NCBI RefSeq assembly: GCF_019805165.1
Contig: NZ_RWIJ01000026.1
Span: forward strand, 929-64,928
Length of the DNA: 64,000 nt
Reading direction: 5' to 3'
From: Azospirillum sp. 412522
Lineage (GTDB): Bacteria; Pseudomonadota; Alphaproteobacteria; Azospirillales; Azospirillaceae
This document shows, piece after piece, positions 8,884 to 17,887 of the stretch. The position numbers were made by a program, and so were the translations under genes. Positions within the stretch are counted from its first letter, which is position 1. The number at the start of each line of letters is the position of its first letter. The notes beneath the pieces were generated by a model that saw only the letters and a program-made list of their open reading frames with translations, made no database searches and had not been told where the DNA came from.

Positions 8884-11067
8884 TTGAGCGCGAGCAGCGA
8901 GATCAGAGGAACCGGTCACACCCAGGCGGGACGGGCTGGCGCGCCATCGGCCGGCAACCTTCTGAACACGGCGATCGCCCGCCACCGTGCCGGTCGCCTG
9001 AGCGAGGCGGCCGGACTCTATCAAGCCTTGCTCACGCTCGAACCGGCCCATGCCGATGCCTGGCACCTGCTCGGCCTGACCGAACTGCAATCCCGGCGGG
9101 AAGCGGATGCGTTGGCGTTGTTCGACCGCGCCTTGCGCATCACCCGCGACCGTGCCGAGTACCACAACAGCGTCGGCGAAGGGCTTCGGACCCAGGGCGA
9201 CATGGCGGCGGCGGCGGCGGCGTACCGCAAGGCCGTTACGCTGCGCCCCGACTATGCCGAACCCGTCATCAACCTCACCCGCGCCCTCCATCTGCTGGGG
9301 CAGCCGAACCGTGCCCGGGCCAGCGGCCGCCGGGCCGTCGCCCTGGCGCCGGAACGGATCGAGGGCGCGATCAATCTGGCCCATGCCCTTCTCGATCTTG
9401 GGCGTTTCAGCGAGGCGCAGGTCCTCTACCACCGGGCGTTGGCGCTTCAGCCCGACCATGTCGAAGCCATTGGCCATCTCAGCCGCGTCGCCCGCGGATC
9501 CGGCGACCCCCGCAGGATGGAGACGGCCCTGCGCCGCGCCATGCGGATGGAGCCGCTCTCCATCGACCACCCCCAGGCGCTGGGCGACCTCTTCATCCAG
9601 CACCAGGACCTTGTCTCGGCGGAACATTTCTACCGGCGGGTCGTCGCACTGAAGCCCGACCACCCCGAGGCGCAGAACGGGCTGGGCAGCGCCTGCCTGA
9701 TGCAGAAGCGCTATGCGGCGGCCAAGCCCCATTACCGCCGGTCCATGCTGCTGCGGCCGGACTATCCGAGTCCCCACAACAACATGGCCAATGCGCTGTG
9801 GGAGCTGGGCGAGGCCGCCGCTGCCCGCACCCGCTATCGTCAGGCGATCGCTCTGAAACCGGACCACCCGGACGCTTATGGAAACCTCGGCCATGCCCTG
9901 CGCACCCGCGCCAAGCGGTTCGCCGATTACCGCGAGGCCGAAAAGGAGTGTCGGCGCGCCCTGCGGCTCGACCCGGGCAACCTTGCGGCCGGCAACAATC
10001 TCGGCATCGTGCATCTGTCCCGCAATGAGCTGAAGGCGGCGGAGGAGCGCTTCCGCCAGGTCCTGGCCCGCAGTGCCGAGAATGCGGACGCCCATTTCAA
10101 CCTCTCGCTGACGCTGTTGAAGGCCGGGGCACTCGCAGAAGGGTGGAAGCATTACGAGTGGCGGTGGCGGACCGGACAGCTTCCGTTGCCGAACCTGTCC
10201 CAGCCACGCTGGCAGGGAGAGCCGCTGGAAGGCCGCAGCATCCTCGTTTATGCCGAGCAGGGGCATGGCGACACGCTGCATTTCGCGCGCTACGTGCCGC
10301 TTCTTGCAGAGCGTACAGGGGCCGAGCGCGCAGGGCGGGTGACGCTGGTCGCCCAGCCGGGGCTGGTGCGGCTGCTGAAACGGATGCCGGGGATCGATTC
10401 GGTGCATGCCGTCAACGAACCGGTTCGGGATTTCGACGTCCATACCCCACTGCTGAGCTTGCCCGGCTTCTTCGGCACGACGCTCGACACGATCCCGGTG
10501 CAGGTTCCCTACCTTGCCCCCGATCCCGCCGACATCGAGACATGGCGGCAGCGGATTCCGGTTCATGGCGGGGTGCGGATCGGTCTGGTGTGGGCTGGCG
10601 ACCCGCGGCCCCACATGCTTCACGCCAACGCGACGGATCAACGGCGCAGCATGGCCCTGTCCGATCTGGCTCCTCTGGCCACCATTCCCGGCGCGGTCTT
10701 CTTCAGCCTGCAGAAGGGAAAAGCCGGAGCGCAGTCGCACACGCCGCCGCGGGGCATGGCGATGATCGACCTGATGGACGAGGTGAATGATTTCGCCGAT
10801 ACCGCGGCCTTGATCTCCGCCCTGGACCTCGTCATCTGCGTCGACACTTCGGTCGCACATCTGGCGGGAGCGCTGGGCAAGCCGGTGTGGGTTCTGTCGC
10901 GCTTCGATGGGTGCTGGCGCTGGTTGACCGGGCGTCAGACCACCCCCTGGTATCCAACCATGCGCCTGTTCCACCAGACCAGACCAGGCGAGTGGGCGAC
11001 GGTGGTCGAGAGTGTCGCGCGCGCCCTGCAGGTCTTCGTCGAGGAACGGCTTGGAGCAAGCGCTTGA
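8884..11067 (+). CDS. Long TPR protein with GT9/heptosyltransferase-like C-terminal domain
   Basis: A 727-residue protein starts at TTG 8884. Residues about 25-420 contain about ten TPR units with consensus-like segments such as YRQAIALKPDHPDAYGNLGH. The C-terminal third has AEQGHGDTLHFARYV, IGLVWAGDP, SLQKG and LDLVICVDTSVAHLAGALG, the pattern of family 9 glycosyltransferases. This copy keeps the DTxxAH motif that its neighbour at 7355-8779 lacks. The ribosome binding site before TTG is weak, so the start is uncertain by a few residues. TPR arrays in such hybrids usually bind a protein acceptor or partner. The function as a protein glycosyltransferase is inferred from this and from the nearby giant secreted protein. 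Confidence 0.72.
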   Translation: MSASSEIRGTGHTQAGRAGAPSAGNLLNTAIARHRAGRLSEAAGLYQALLTLEPAHADAWHLLGLTELQSRREADALALFDRALRITRDRAEYHNSVGEGLRTQGDMAAAAAAYRKAVTLRPDYAEPVINLTRALHLLGQPNRARASGRRAVALAPERIEGAINLAHALLDLGRFSEAQVLYHRALALQPDHVEAIGHLSRVARGSGDPRRMETALRRAMRMEPLSIDHPQALGDLFIQHQDLVSAEHFYRRVVALKPDHPEAQNGLGSACLMQKRYAAAKPHYRRSMLLRPDYPSPHNNMANALWELGEAAAARTRYRQAIALKPDHPDAYGNLGHALRTRAKRFADYREAEKECRRALRLDPGNLAAGNNLGIVHLSRNELKAAEERFRQVLARSAENADAHFNLSLTLLKAGALAEGWKHYEWRWRTGQLPLPNLSQPRWQGEPLEGRSILVYAEQGHGDTLHFARYVPLLAERTGAERAGRVTLVAQPGLVRLLKRMPGIDSVHAVNEPVRDFDVHTPLLSLPGFFGTTLDTIPVQVPYLAPDPADIETWRQRIPVHGGVRIGLVWAGDPRPHMLHANATDQRRSMALSDLAPLATIPGAVFFSLQKGKAGAQSHTPPRGMAMIDLMDEVNDFADTAALISALDLVICVDTSVAHLAGALGKPVWVLSRFDGCWRWLTGRQTTPWYPTMRLFHQTRPGEWATVVESVARALQVFVEERLGASA

Positions 11068-11428
11068 TGAGATCAAGGCGGATGGCCTCAGCCGGAAGTC
11101 TGGTCCGGAACGGTCGATGGCTTTTTACGTCAATCAGCGAAAACGGAACTCTGCCCTGTCAGTGATCTCTTTTTTGGACGATCCGACTTGGAAGATGCGC
11201 GCAACCGGCATTGCGCGATCCCGCGGAACGAATGGAACCGGGCGCCGTTGGACCGCACTCCGACTAAGGTTCTCCGGCGTGAGTGGACATCTCATGCCGG
11301 AAGGAGCCGAGGCATTATTTCACCCGGCGGAATGATGAAGTGCCGAGGCCGGTCATTCTCACGATGGGGCGGATGCAGCAGTCTGGTGATGCGGAACGGG
11401 AATGACCCCGTCCAACAAATCACGGGAC
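11068..11428 (+). other. Intergenic region, no gene recognised
   Basis: This 361-bp gap follows the TPR-transferase gene and precedes the GST gene. A T6 run at 11170-11175 could belong to a transcription end but has no strong stem before it. Small open frames cross the region without recognisable products. The last part presumably carries the promoter for the downstream plus-strand genes. Confidence 0.4.
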
Positions 11429-12046
11429 ATGAAAATGAAGCTCTATCATCATCCCCTGTCGGGCCATGCGCATCGGGCACGCCTGTTCGTCTCGCTTCTC
11501 GGCCTGCCGCATGAACTGGTCGAGGTCGACCTCGCGGCCGGTGCGCACAAGAGCCCCGAATTCCTGAAGCTCAACCCCTTCGGCCAGGTGCCGGTCCTGG
11601 ATGACGCGGGCGTCGTCGTCGCGGACTCGAATGCGATCCTGGTCTATCTCGCCAAGAAGGCGGGCCGCGGCGATTGGCTGCCGGAAGACCCTGCCGGTGC
11701 GGCCGCCGTCCAGCGGTGGCTTTCCGTGGCGGCCGGCGAGCTGGCCTACGGCCCGGCGGCGGCCCGGCTCATCACCGTGTTCGGCGCGAAGTTCAACGCC
11801 GACGAGGTCATCGGCCGGGCGCATGTCCTCCTGGCACGGCTCGAAAGCCGGCTGAGCGGGCAGGACTGGCTGGTCGGCGATCACCCGACCATCGCCGACG
11901 TCGCCATCTACAGCTACGTCGCCCGCGCACCGGAAGGCAACGTCGACCTCTCGGGCTACCCGTCCGTCCAGGCTTTCCTCCGGCGCGTCGAGGAACTGCC
12001 GGGCTTCGTTCCCTTCGCTTCGACGCCGGCCGGCCTTACGGCCTGA
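11429..12046 (+). CDS. Glutathione S-transferase family protein
   Basis: The protein of about 205 residues has the thioredoxin-fold N-terminus of GSTs. It begins MKMKLYHHPLSGHAHRARLF, with a Ser/His-rich active site region, and continues to NPFGQVPVLDDAGVVVADSNAILVYLA in two pieces, containing the cis-proline glutathione-binding PV and the DS glutathione contact. The all-alpha C-terminal half includes LVGDHPTIADVAIYSYV, the N-capping GxxxTxAD motif. A start nine codons upstream (11402) is possible but gives residues not typical of the family. It is a cytosolic enzyme conjugating glutathione to electrophiles. It leads a plus-strand group of redox and detoxification genes. Confidence 0.88.
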   Translation: MKMKLYHHPLSGHAHRARLFVSLLGLPHELVEVDLAAGAHKSPEFLKLNPFGQVPVLDDAGVVVADSNAILVYLAKKAGRGDWLPEDPAGAAAVQRWLSVAAGELAYGPAAARLITVFGAKFNADEVIGRAHVLLARLESRLSGQDWLVGDHPTIADVAIYSYVARAPEGNVDLSGYPSVQAFLRRVEELPGFVPFASTPAGLTA

Positions 12047-12133
12047 CCCGCCGTCCCGATCCGGCATTCCGACCCCGTATCGGCTCATGCCGGCCGGCAT
12101 GCCCGCAATCCTCGGCAAGATGGGACATCGACG

Positions 12134-14200
12134 ATGACCGCGACACTGACGAAGCTGCCGACTTGGCATGAGGGCGAGGTGTTCATCCAGGAGAAGCTGG
12201 GCGTGGCCGAGCGGATGGCGGCCGTCGGCGAGCGGGTGATCCGCGACCACATGCCGGACCAGCACCGCGACTTCTATGCCCAGCTTCCGGTCATCGTGCT
12301 GGGCAGCGTCGACCCCGCCGGCGACCCATGGGCCACGCTCATCGCCGGCAAGCCGGGCTTCCTGTCCTCGCCGTCTCCGACGATGCTCGACATCGCCGCC
12401 CAGGCCGATCCCGGCGATCCGGCGGGTGCGGGCCTGCGGGACGGCGACCCCATCGGCCTGCTGGGGATCGAGATGCATACCCGGCGACGCAACCGCATGA
12501 ACGGCATCGTCACCGCCACCGAATCCGGGTTCCGCGTCGATGTCGACCAGAGCTTCGGCAATTGCCCCCGCTACATCCAGCTTCGCGACCTGGACTTCGC
12601 CAGGGATCCGGCGGAGCCGTTCACCGGCGCGGTGGAGGACCTGCCCGAACTCGACCCGGCGGCCCGCGCCATGATCGGGGCGGCGGACGCCTTCTTCGTC
12701 GCGACCTACGCCGACCGTGCGGAGCGCCGGCAGGTCGACGTCTCCCATCGCGGCGGCAAGGCGGGCTTCGTCCGCGTCGCCGAGGACGGCACGCTGACGG
12801 TGCCCGACTTCAACGGCAACCTCTTCTTCGCCACCCTCGGCAACATCGTCCTCAACGGCAGGGCCGGACTCGTCTTCGTCGATTACGGGAGCGGCGACCT
12901 GCTGCAGATGACCGGCACCGCCGAGGTGCTCCTGGACTCGCCGGAGACCGCCGCGTTCCAGGGCGCCGAAAGGCTGTGGACCTTCCGGCCGCGCCGCATC
13001 CTGCGCCGGGCCGGCGCCCTGGCCCTGCGCTGGTCGTTCCGCAAGGACGGCTGGTCGCCCAGTTCCCTGATGACCGGGGATTGGGCGCAGGCGGAGGCCC
13101 GTTTGCAAGCGAAGGGGCTGGCGACGGGCTGGCGCCCTTACCGGGTGGCGAAGATCGTCGACGAGACCCCGGCGATCCGCTCCTTCCACCTGCAGCCGGC
13201 CGATGGGGCGGGACTGCTTCCCCATGCCGCCGGTCAGCACCTGCCGATCCGCGTGACCGTCCCCGGGTCCGACAAGCCCGTCGTCCGCACCTACACGCTG
13301 TCCGTGGCGCCGTCCGACGGACTGTACCGCATCAGCGTCAAGCGGGAGGGCTTGGTTTCGCGTCGCCTCCACGACACCATCCAAGCCGGCGACGTCATCG
13401 AAGCGCGCGCGCCTGACGGCAATTTCATCATCGATCCTTTCGCGGCGAGGCCAGCGGTCCTGCTGGCCGGCGGCATCGGGATCACGCCGCTGCTGGCGAT
13501 GCTGCGCCATGTCGTCTACGAGGGGCTGCGCAGGCAGCGGATGCGGCCGACCATCCTGATCCAGGCCGCGCGCTCGACCGCGGATCGCCCCTTCGACCGG
13601 GAAATCGCCGAACTCGTGAACGCCGCGCAGGGGGCGGTCAAATGGATCCGGGTGCTCAGCGATCCCGGCACCGCCCGGGAAGGCATCGACTATGACGCGG
13701 CCGGCCGCATCGACATGGCCCTGCTGACCCGCTTCCTGCCGTTCGACGATTACGACTTCTACCTGTGCGGCCCGCCCGCCTTCACGCAGGCGCTCTATGA
13801 CGGGTTGCGGAGCCGCAACATCGGCGACGGGCGGATCCATGCCGAGGCCTTCGGGCCGTCGTCGTTGAAACGCACGGCAGATACCGGTGCCATGCCGCCC
13901 GTCCGTCCCCCGCCTTCCACCAAGCCGGTCCCCGTTGCCTTCATGGACTCGATGAAGGAGGACCGCTGGACGCCGTCATCCGGGACTTTGCTGGAACTGG
14001 CGGAGGCGCGCGGCCTGGAACCGGAGTTCAGCTGCCGCGAAGGGACATGCGGAACCTGCCGGACCAAGCTGCTCAAGGGAACCGTGACCTATATCCGCGA
14101 GCCGACCGCCAGCGTCGGCGCCGACGAGGTCCTGATCTGCAGCGCCGTGCCGGCCGAGCCGGCACCGGGCGATGAGAACCGCATCCAGCTCGCCCTCTGA
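12134..14200 (+). CDS. PNPOx-like / ferredoxin-NADP reductase / 2Fe-2S ferredoxin fusion
   Basis: The 688-residue protein joins three modules. Residues about 40-290 are a pyridoxamine-5'-phosphate-oxidase-like flavin-binding split barrel. Residues about 330-560 are a ferredoxin-reductase type module with RTYTLS (385-390, FAD contact), GGIGITP (446-452, NAD(P)H site) and CGPPAF (545-550). Residues about 598-688 are a plant-type ferredoxin with cluster ligands C634, C639, C642 and C669. Electron flow NAD(P)H to FAD to 2Fe-2S is expected, possibly on to a flavin in the N-terminal barrel or to a partner. The physiological substrate is unknown. It lies 87 bp after the GST gene and 52 bp before the AhpD-like gene, so they are likely co-transcribed. 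Confidence 0.85.
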   Translation: MTATLTKLPTWHEGEVFIQEKLGVAERMAAVGERVIRDHMPDQHRDFYAQLPVIVLGSVDPAGDPWATLIAGKPGFLSSPSPTMLDIAAQADPGDPAGAGLRDGDPIGLLGIEMHTRRRNRMNGIVTATESGFRVDVDQSFGNCPRYIQLRDLDFARDPAEPFTGAVEDLPELDPAARAMIGAADAFFVATYADRAERRQVDVSHRGGKAGFVRVAEDGTLTVPDFNGNLFFATLGNIVLNGRAGLVFVDYGSGDLLQMTGTAEVLLDSPETAAFQGAERLWTFRPRRILRRAGALALRWSFRKDGWSPSSLMTGDWAQAEARLQAKGLATGWRPYRVAKIVDETPAIRSFHLQPADGAGLLPHAAGQHLPIRVTVPGSDKPVVRTYTLSVAPSDGLYRISVKREGLVSRRLHDTIQAGDVIEARAPDGNFIIDPFAARPAVLLAGGIGITPLLAMLRHVVYEGLRRQRMRPTILIQAARSTADRPFDREIAELVNAAQGAVKWIRVLSDPGTAREGIDYDAAGRIDMALLTRFLPFDDYDFYLCGPPAFTQALYDGLRSRNIGDGRIHAEAFGPSSLKRTADTGAMPPVRPPPSTKPVPVAFMDSMKEDRWTPSSGTLLELAEARGLEPEFSCREGTCGTCRTKLLKGTVTYIREPTASVGADEVLICSAVPAEPAPGDENRIQLAL

Positions 14201-14252
14201 GGCAAGGCCCGAATCCATCCCCATTGCTTTCCCAAAAACCGGAGAAAAGACG

Positions 14253-14801
14253 ATGTCCTACATTCCGACCCCCGCGACCATCGAAGACGCCCCGGAGGCG
14301 TCGCGCCCGATCCTGGAAGGCGTGCAGAAGCAACTCGGCCGTGTGCCGAACATCTTCCGTCTGGTCTCGAACAGCCCTGCGGCGCTGGGCGGCTGGACCG
14401 CCTTCCAGGGCGCGCTCGGCAAGGGCAAACTGGCGCCGGCAACCCGCGAACGGATCGCGCTCGCCATGGCCGAAGTGAACGGCTGCGACTATTGCCTGTC
14501 CGCCCACACCTTCACCGGAAGCAAATTCGCCAGGCTCGACGACAGCGAGATCGCGGCCAACCGCCGGGGAAGCTCGAACGATCCCAAGGCCGCGGCGGCG
14601 GTGGAGTTCGCCACGGCGCTTGCCGTCGCACGCGGTTCCGTCGGACCGCAGGCGATCGAGGCGGTGCGTGCCGCCGGCTACGGCGATGCGGAGATTCTCG
14701 AAATCATCGCCCATGTCGCCCTGAACACCTTCACCAACTACGTCAACGAAGCGCTGGGCACCGAGATCGATTTCCCCCGCATCGACGGCCTCGCCGCGTG
14801 A
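14253..14801 (+). CDS. AhpD-like carboxymuconolactone decarboxylase family protein
   Basis: The start at ATG 14253 follows a strong GGAGAAAAGACG ribosome binding site and gives 182 residues. The core motif EVNGCDYCLSAHT contains the redox CxxC and the following histidine used by AhpD-type alkylhydroperoxidases. The N-terminal RPILEGVQKQLGRVPNIFR and later NTFTNYVNEALGTEIDFP are typical of the peroxidase-related subfamily. It is probably a cytosolic peroxide- or electrophile-handling protein. The close spacing to the upstream reductase fusion suggests that one may reduce the other, which is inference. Confidence 0.85.
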   Translation: MSYIPTPATIEDAPEASRPILEGVQKQLGRVPNIFRLVSNSPAALGGWTAFQGALGKGKLAPATRERIALAMAEVNGCDYCLSAHTFTGSKFARLDDSEIAANRRGSSNDPKAAAAVEFATALAVARGSVGPQAIEAVRAAGYGDAEILEIIAHVALNTFTNYVNEALGTEIDFPRIDGLAA

Positions 14802-14874
14802 CCTGAATGGTGGGAGGCGGCTCCTGCGCCGCTTCTCACGTTCCCGTCTTTCACCCAAATCAAGGAGAATGCCA

Positions 14875-15339
14875 ATGTCCCGTCCGCCGCTTCCCCCCTT
14901 CACCCAAGAGTCCGCCGTCGAGAAGGTCCGGCTCGCCGAGGATGGCTGGAACAGCCGCGATCCGGCGAAGGTCGCCCTGGCCTACACCGAGGACAGCCGC
15001 TGGCGGAACCGCGCCGAGTTCGTGACCGGCCGCGCCGAGGTCCAGGCCTTCCTCACCCGGAAGTGGAACAAGGAACTCGAGTACCGGCTGATCAAGGAAC
15101 TCTGGGCCTTCGCGGGAAACCGCATCGCGGTGCGCTACGCCTATGAGTACCGCGACGACAGCGGCCAATGGTTCCGCGCCTACGGCAACGAGAACTGGGA
15201 ATTCGCCGAGGATGGGTTGATGCGCGCCCGGCATGCCAGCATCAACGAGCATCCGATCGCCGAGACGGACCGCAAGTTCCATTGGCCGCTTGGCCGCCGG
15301 CCCGACGACCATCCCGGCCTCAGCCATTTCGGCTTCTGA
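14875..15339 (+). CDS. DUF1348 family NTF2-like protein
   Basis: The 154-residue protein has the NTF2-like cone-fold pattern. A helix with EKVRLAEDGWNSRDPAKVALAY is followed by YTEDSRWRNRAEFVTGRAEVQAF and long beta strands (AFAGNRIAVRYAYEYRDDSG, YGNENWEF). The sequence is that of DUF1348, a small conserved family with no settled function. ATG 14875 is preferred over ATG 14869 because AAGGAG at about 14862-14867 is correctly spaced only for the former. It sits between two AhpD-like genes, suggesting a role in the same stress or metabolite-conversion pathway. Confidence 0.85.
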   Translation: MSRPPLPPFTQESAVEKVRLAEDGWNSRDPAKVALAYTEDSRWRNRAEFVTGRAEVQAFLTRKWNKELEYRLIKELWAFAGNRIAVRYAYEYRDDSGQWFRAYGNENWEFAEDGLMRARHASINEHPIAETDRKFHWPLGRRPDDHPGLSHFGF

Positions 15340-15382
15340 CGCCGAACTCCAACGCCGACGTCCCTGACCGAGGATTGCCGTC

Positions 15383-15724
15383 ATGGCTGGATTCACTCTC
15401 AACGAGCGGGCGCGGTTGTCGATCGAACTCGCCCTCACTGCCGGCATCGGCGACATGCCGCTGTTGCGGCGGCAGGATGCCGACGCCAAAAGGCTTGGCT
15501 TGACCGGAGCCGAAATCGACGCGGCGAGAGAGGGATCCAGCTTCGACTTTCCCATCGCGCAGGCGATCGCGCTCGCCCTCGCGGCGAGCGACGAGGATCG
15601 CGCCGCGCGGCGCGAGCGTGCGGCGAGGGCCGGGATCGACGGCCGCACCTGCCTGGAGATCGAACATCTGGCGGCGGCCTTGGTGAAATGCCCATCCGCA
15701 AAGGTCCGGCATCATGGAAACTGA
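15383..15724 (+). CDS. Small AhpD-superfamily-like protein, function unknown
   Basis: This 113-residue, mainly helical protein has a segment, LNERARLSIELALTAGIGD, that resembles the helical core of carboxymuconolactone-decarboxylase-like proteins. It has no CxxC motif, so a redox role like that of the neighbour at 14253 is unlikely. The ribosome binding site is weak. Its end overlaps a further small reading frame by 11 bp. The family assignment is tentative and rests on helix pattern and context. Confidence 0.55.
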   Translation: MAGFTLNERARLSIELALTAGIGDMPLLRRQDADAKRLGLTGAEIDAAREGSSFDFPIAQAIALALAASDEDRAARRERAARAGIDGRTCLEIEHLAAALVKCPSAKVRHHGN

Positions 15725-15893
15725 TCTTGGATTCTCCGCCCTGCGGCCCTTCTCGGCGGTCGCCGCGCTGCTGCCTCACCTGCGGCATCCGCTCAAACTC
15801 CGTTTGCCGGACCGGCAATCGCCCGGCTATTACGAGGAGATGCTGAGGCTCGATCCCGGTGCCGGTTCGGAGTCGCTCATGAAAATCCTTTGA
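15714..15893 (+). CDS. Possible 59-residue overlapping small protein
   Basis: ATG 15714 lies inside the end of the preceding gene (11-bp overlap, ATGGAAACTGA), an arrangement typical of translational coupling. The 59-codon frame ends at TGA 15893, 21 bp before the LysR gene. The product has a hydrophobic N-terminal half (ALRPFSAVAALLPHLRHPLK) and an acidic C-terminal half. I recognise no family. It could be a remnant of a longer gene or a chance frame. Confidence 0.35.
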   Translation: METDLGFSALRPFSAVAALLPHLRHPLKLRLPDRQSPGYYEEMLRLDPGAGSESLMKIL

Positions 15894-15914
15894 TCGCGCG
15901 GGAGGGGGCGGCGG

Positions 15915-16805
15915 ATGGATCGTTGGCAGGCGATGCGGGTTTTCGCGAAGGTGGCGGAGACCGGGAGCTTCGCCGAGACCGCCCGCCTCCTGCACCTGAG
16001 TGCGCCGGCGGTAACGCGCGCCGTGGCTTCCCTTGAGGACGTGATCGGCGCCCGGCTGTTCGTCCGCACCACGCGCTCGGTCAAGCTGACCGAGGCGGGC
16101 ACCCGCTACTTCGAGGATTGCCGCCGCATCCTCTCTGACATCGCCGAGGCGGAAGCGGCGGCGGGCGGTTCCTATGCCTCGCCCGCCGGAACGCTGGCCG
16201 TCACCGCCTCCGCGCTCTTCGGCAGGATGCATGTGCTGCCGATCGTCACCGAGTTCCTGAACACCTATCCGGCGATGCGCGCCCGGACGCTCTTCATCGA
16301 CCGGCCCGTCAACATCGTCGAGGAGGGCATCGACGTCGCGGTGCGGATCGGCCATCTGCCGGATTCCGGCTTTACGGCCGTCAAGGTCGGGACGGTCCGG
16401 CGGGTGGTCTGCGGCTCGCCCGCCTATTTCGAGCGCCATGGCGTCCCGATTGTGCCGGCCGACCTGCGGAGCCACCGGATCGCCGCATCGACCAGCGCCT
16501 GGGCGTCGCCGGAATGGCGGTTCGCGGGGGATCAGCGGGTGACGGTCGACCCCGTTCTCCAATGCAACACCAACGAAGCCGTGATCGCGACCGCCAAGGA
16601 GGGATGGGGCCTGACGCGGGTCCTCCATTACCAGATCGGCCCCGCCCTCGTTGAGGGAAGCCTGCGGATCGTGCTGGGCGACCATGAGGAGCCGCCATTG
16701 CCCATCCATGTCCTCTATCCCGAGGGGCGCCACGCCCCCGCCAAGGTCAGGGCGTTCGTCGATCTGGCGGTCGCCCGCCTGCGCGAGAACCGCCTCCTCA
16801 ACTGA
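15915..16805 (+). CDS. LysR family transcriptional regulator
   Basis: The 296-residue protein begins MDRWQAMRVFAKVAETGSFA. Its winged helix-turn-helix SFAETARLLHLSAPAVTRAV is followed by the linker and wing FVRTTRSVKLTEAG. A periplasmic-binding-like effector domain follows from about residue 90. It matches the single-target subfamily often found next to genes for oxidoreductases and drug or metabolite exporters. It lies downstream of the redox genes on the same strand and 97 bp before an EamA transporter gene, so it may control either group. Confidence 0.9.
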   Translation: MDRWQAMRVFAKVAETGSFAETARLLHLSAPAVTRAVASLEDVIGARLFVRTTRSVKLTEAGTRYFEDCRRILSDIAEAEAAAGGSYASPAGTLAVTASALFGRMHVLPIVTEFLNTYPAMRARTLFIDRPVNIVEEGIDVAVRIGHLPDSGFTAVKVGTVRRVVCGSPAYFERHGVPIVPADLRSHRIAASTSAWASPEWRFAGDQRVTVDPVLQCNTNEAVIATAKEGWGLTRVLHYQIGPALVEGSLRIVLGDHEEPPLPIHVLYPEGRHAPAKVRAFVDLAVARLRENRLLN

Positions 16806-16902
16806 CGGTACCGCCGGGTCGATGTCCCGCCTTCCGGACCTGCGCTCTTGCCACCCGGGTTCCGTGTTGGGATAGTAACTTAACAAAAAGGATGCGCCGA
16901 TC

Positions 16903-17868
16903 ATGCCGGGACAGACGCCGGACCCCTCCGCCGGCCCGAAGCCGGGATCGACGCCTTCCGGCAAGCTCGGCGCGGTGCTGCTTCGGCTGGTGTCGGCCGG
17001 GCTGTTCGTGGTGATGTCGCTGTTCGTCCGGCTGGCCACCGTCGAGGCGCCGGTCGGACAGATCATCTTTTTCCGCAGCGCCTTCGCCCTGCCGCCGATC
17101 GTCGTCTATCTGATGTGGCGCCGGCAGTTCCCGGCGGCCCTGAAGACGCGGCAGCCGGTCGGACATCTGAAGCGCAACCTCTTCGGCGGTGCGTCGATGG
17201 TGTTCTCCTTCGTCTCGCTGGCCTATCTGCCTTTGGCACTGGCGACCGCGCTGGGGTTCCTGGCCCCGCTGATCTCGGTGCCCGCCGCCGTGCTGTTCCT
17301 GCGGGAACGGCCGGGAATCGTGGCGGTCGGCGCCGCGCTGGCCGGGTTCGCCGGGGTGGTCCTGATGCTCGTCCCGGCTTTCGAAGGACCGGCGCTTGAC
17401 CATGGCACCATCGTCGGCGTGGCGGCCGGGCTGGCGATGGCGGTCGCCACCGCAGGCGGGCGGGTTCAGGTCAAGGCGCTGACCGCGACCGAAGCGCCGG
17501 GGACCATCGTCTTCTACTTCGCCGTCCTCTGCGCGCTCGGCGGGCTGGCGAGCTTTCCGTTCGGCTGGATCTTCCCGACCGGGCTTTCGCTGGCTTGCCT
17601 CGTCGGTGCCGGCATCTCCGGCGGGCTGGCGCACATCGCCATGACCGAGGCGATGGCCCGCGCCCCGGTTTCGACCCAGGCGCCGTTCGATTACACCGCG
17701 ATGCTGTGGGCGCTGATCCTCGACGGGCTGATCTTCGGCCTGCTGCCGTCTCCGGTCAGTCTGGCGGGTGCCGCCGTGATCGCGGCCTCGGCGCTGGTGG
17801 TCCCGCTGGCCGACCGGTTCGCCGCCCGGTCCGGCGCCCGGTCCGACGCGTTGCGGCCGGCACGCTGA
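16903..17868 (+). CDS. EamA/DMT superfamily transporter
   Basis: The 321-residue protein is very hydrophobic with about ten membrane segments in two EamA repeats. The first repeat includes FRSAFALPPIVVYLMWRR and LALATALGFLAPLISVPAAV; the second includes AMTEAMARAPVSTQAPFDYT. Members of this family export amino acids, metabolites or drugs across the inner membrane. The start follows an AAAAAGGATG-type ribosome binding site. The gene converges with the LysR gene at 17888 with only 19 bp between stops. The substrate is unknown. Confidence 0.88.
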   Translation: MPGQTPDPSAGPKPGSTPSGKLGAVLLRLVSAGLFVVMSLFVRLATVEAPVGQIIFFRSAFALPPIVVYLMWRRQFPAALKTRQPVGHLKRNLFGGASMVFSFVSLAYLPLALATALGFLAPLISVPAAVLFLRERPGIVAVGAALAGFAGVVLMLVPAFEGPALDHGTIVGVAAGLAMAVATAGGRVQVKALTATEAPGTIVFYFAVLCALGGLASFPFGWIFPTGLSLACLVGAGISGGLAHIAMTEAMARAPVSTQAPFDYTAMLWALILDGLIFGLLPSPVSLAGAAVIAASALVVPLADRFAARSGARSDALRPAR

Positions 17869-17887
17869 AGAGCGGGCCGGTGCGTCG

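Noticed and set aside
8827..11076. 749-codon minus-strand frame over the TPR-transferase gene
   Set aside because: The plus strand has clear TPR and GT9-like motifs in this stretch; the antisense frame reflects high GC.
11420..13840. 806-codon minus-strand frame over GST and the redox fusion
   Set aside because: Motifs of GST, FNR and ferredoxin are on the plus strand; the antisense product has no domain features.
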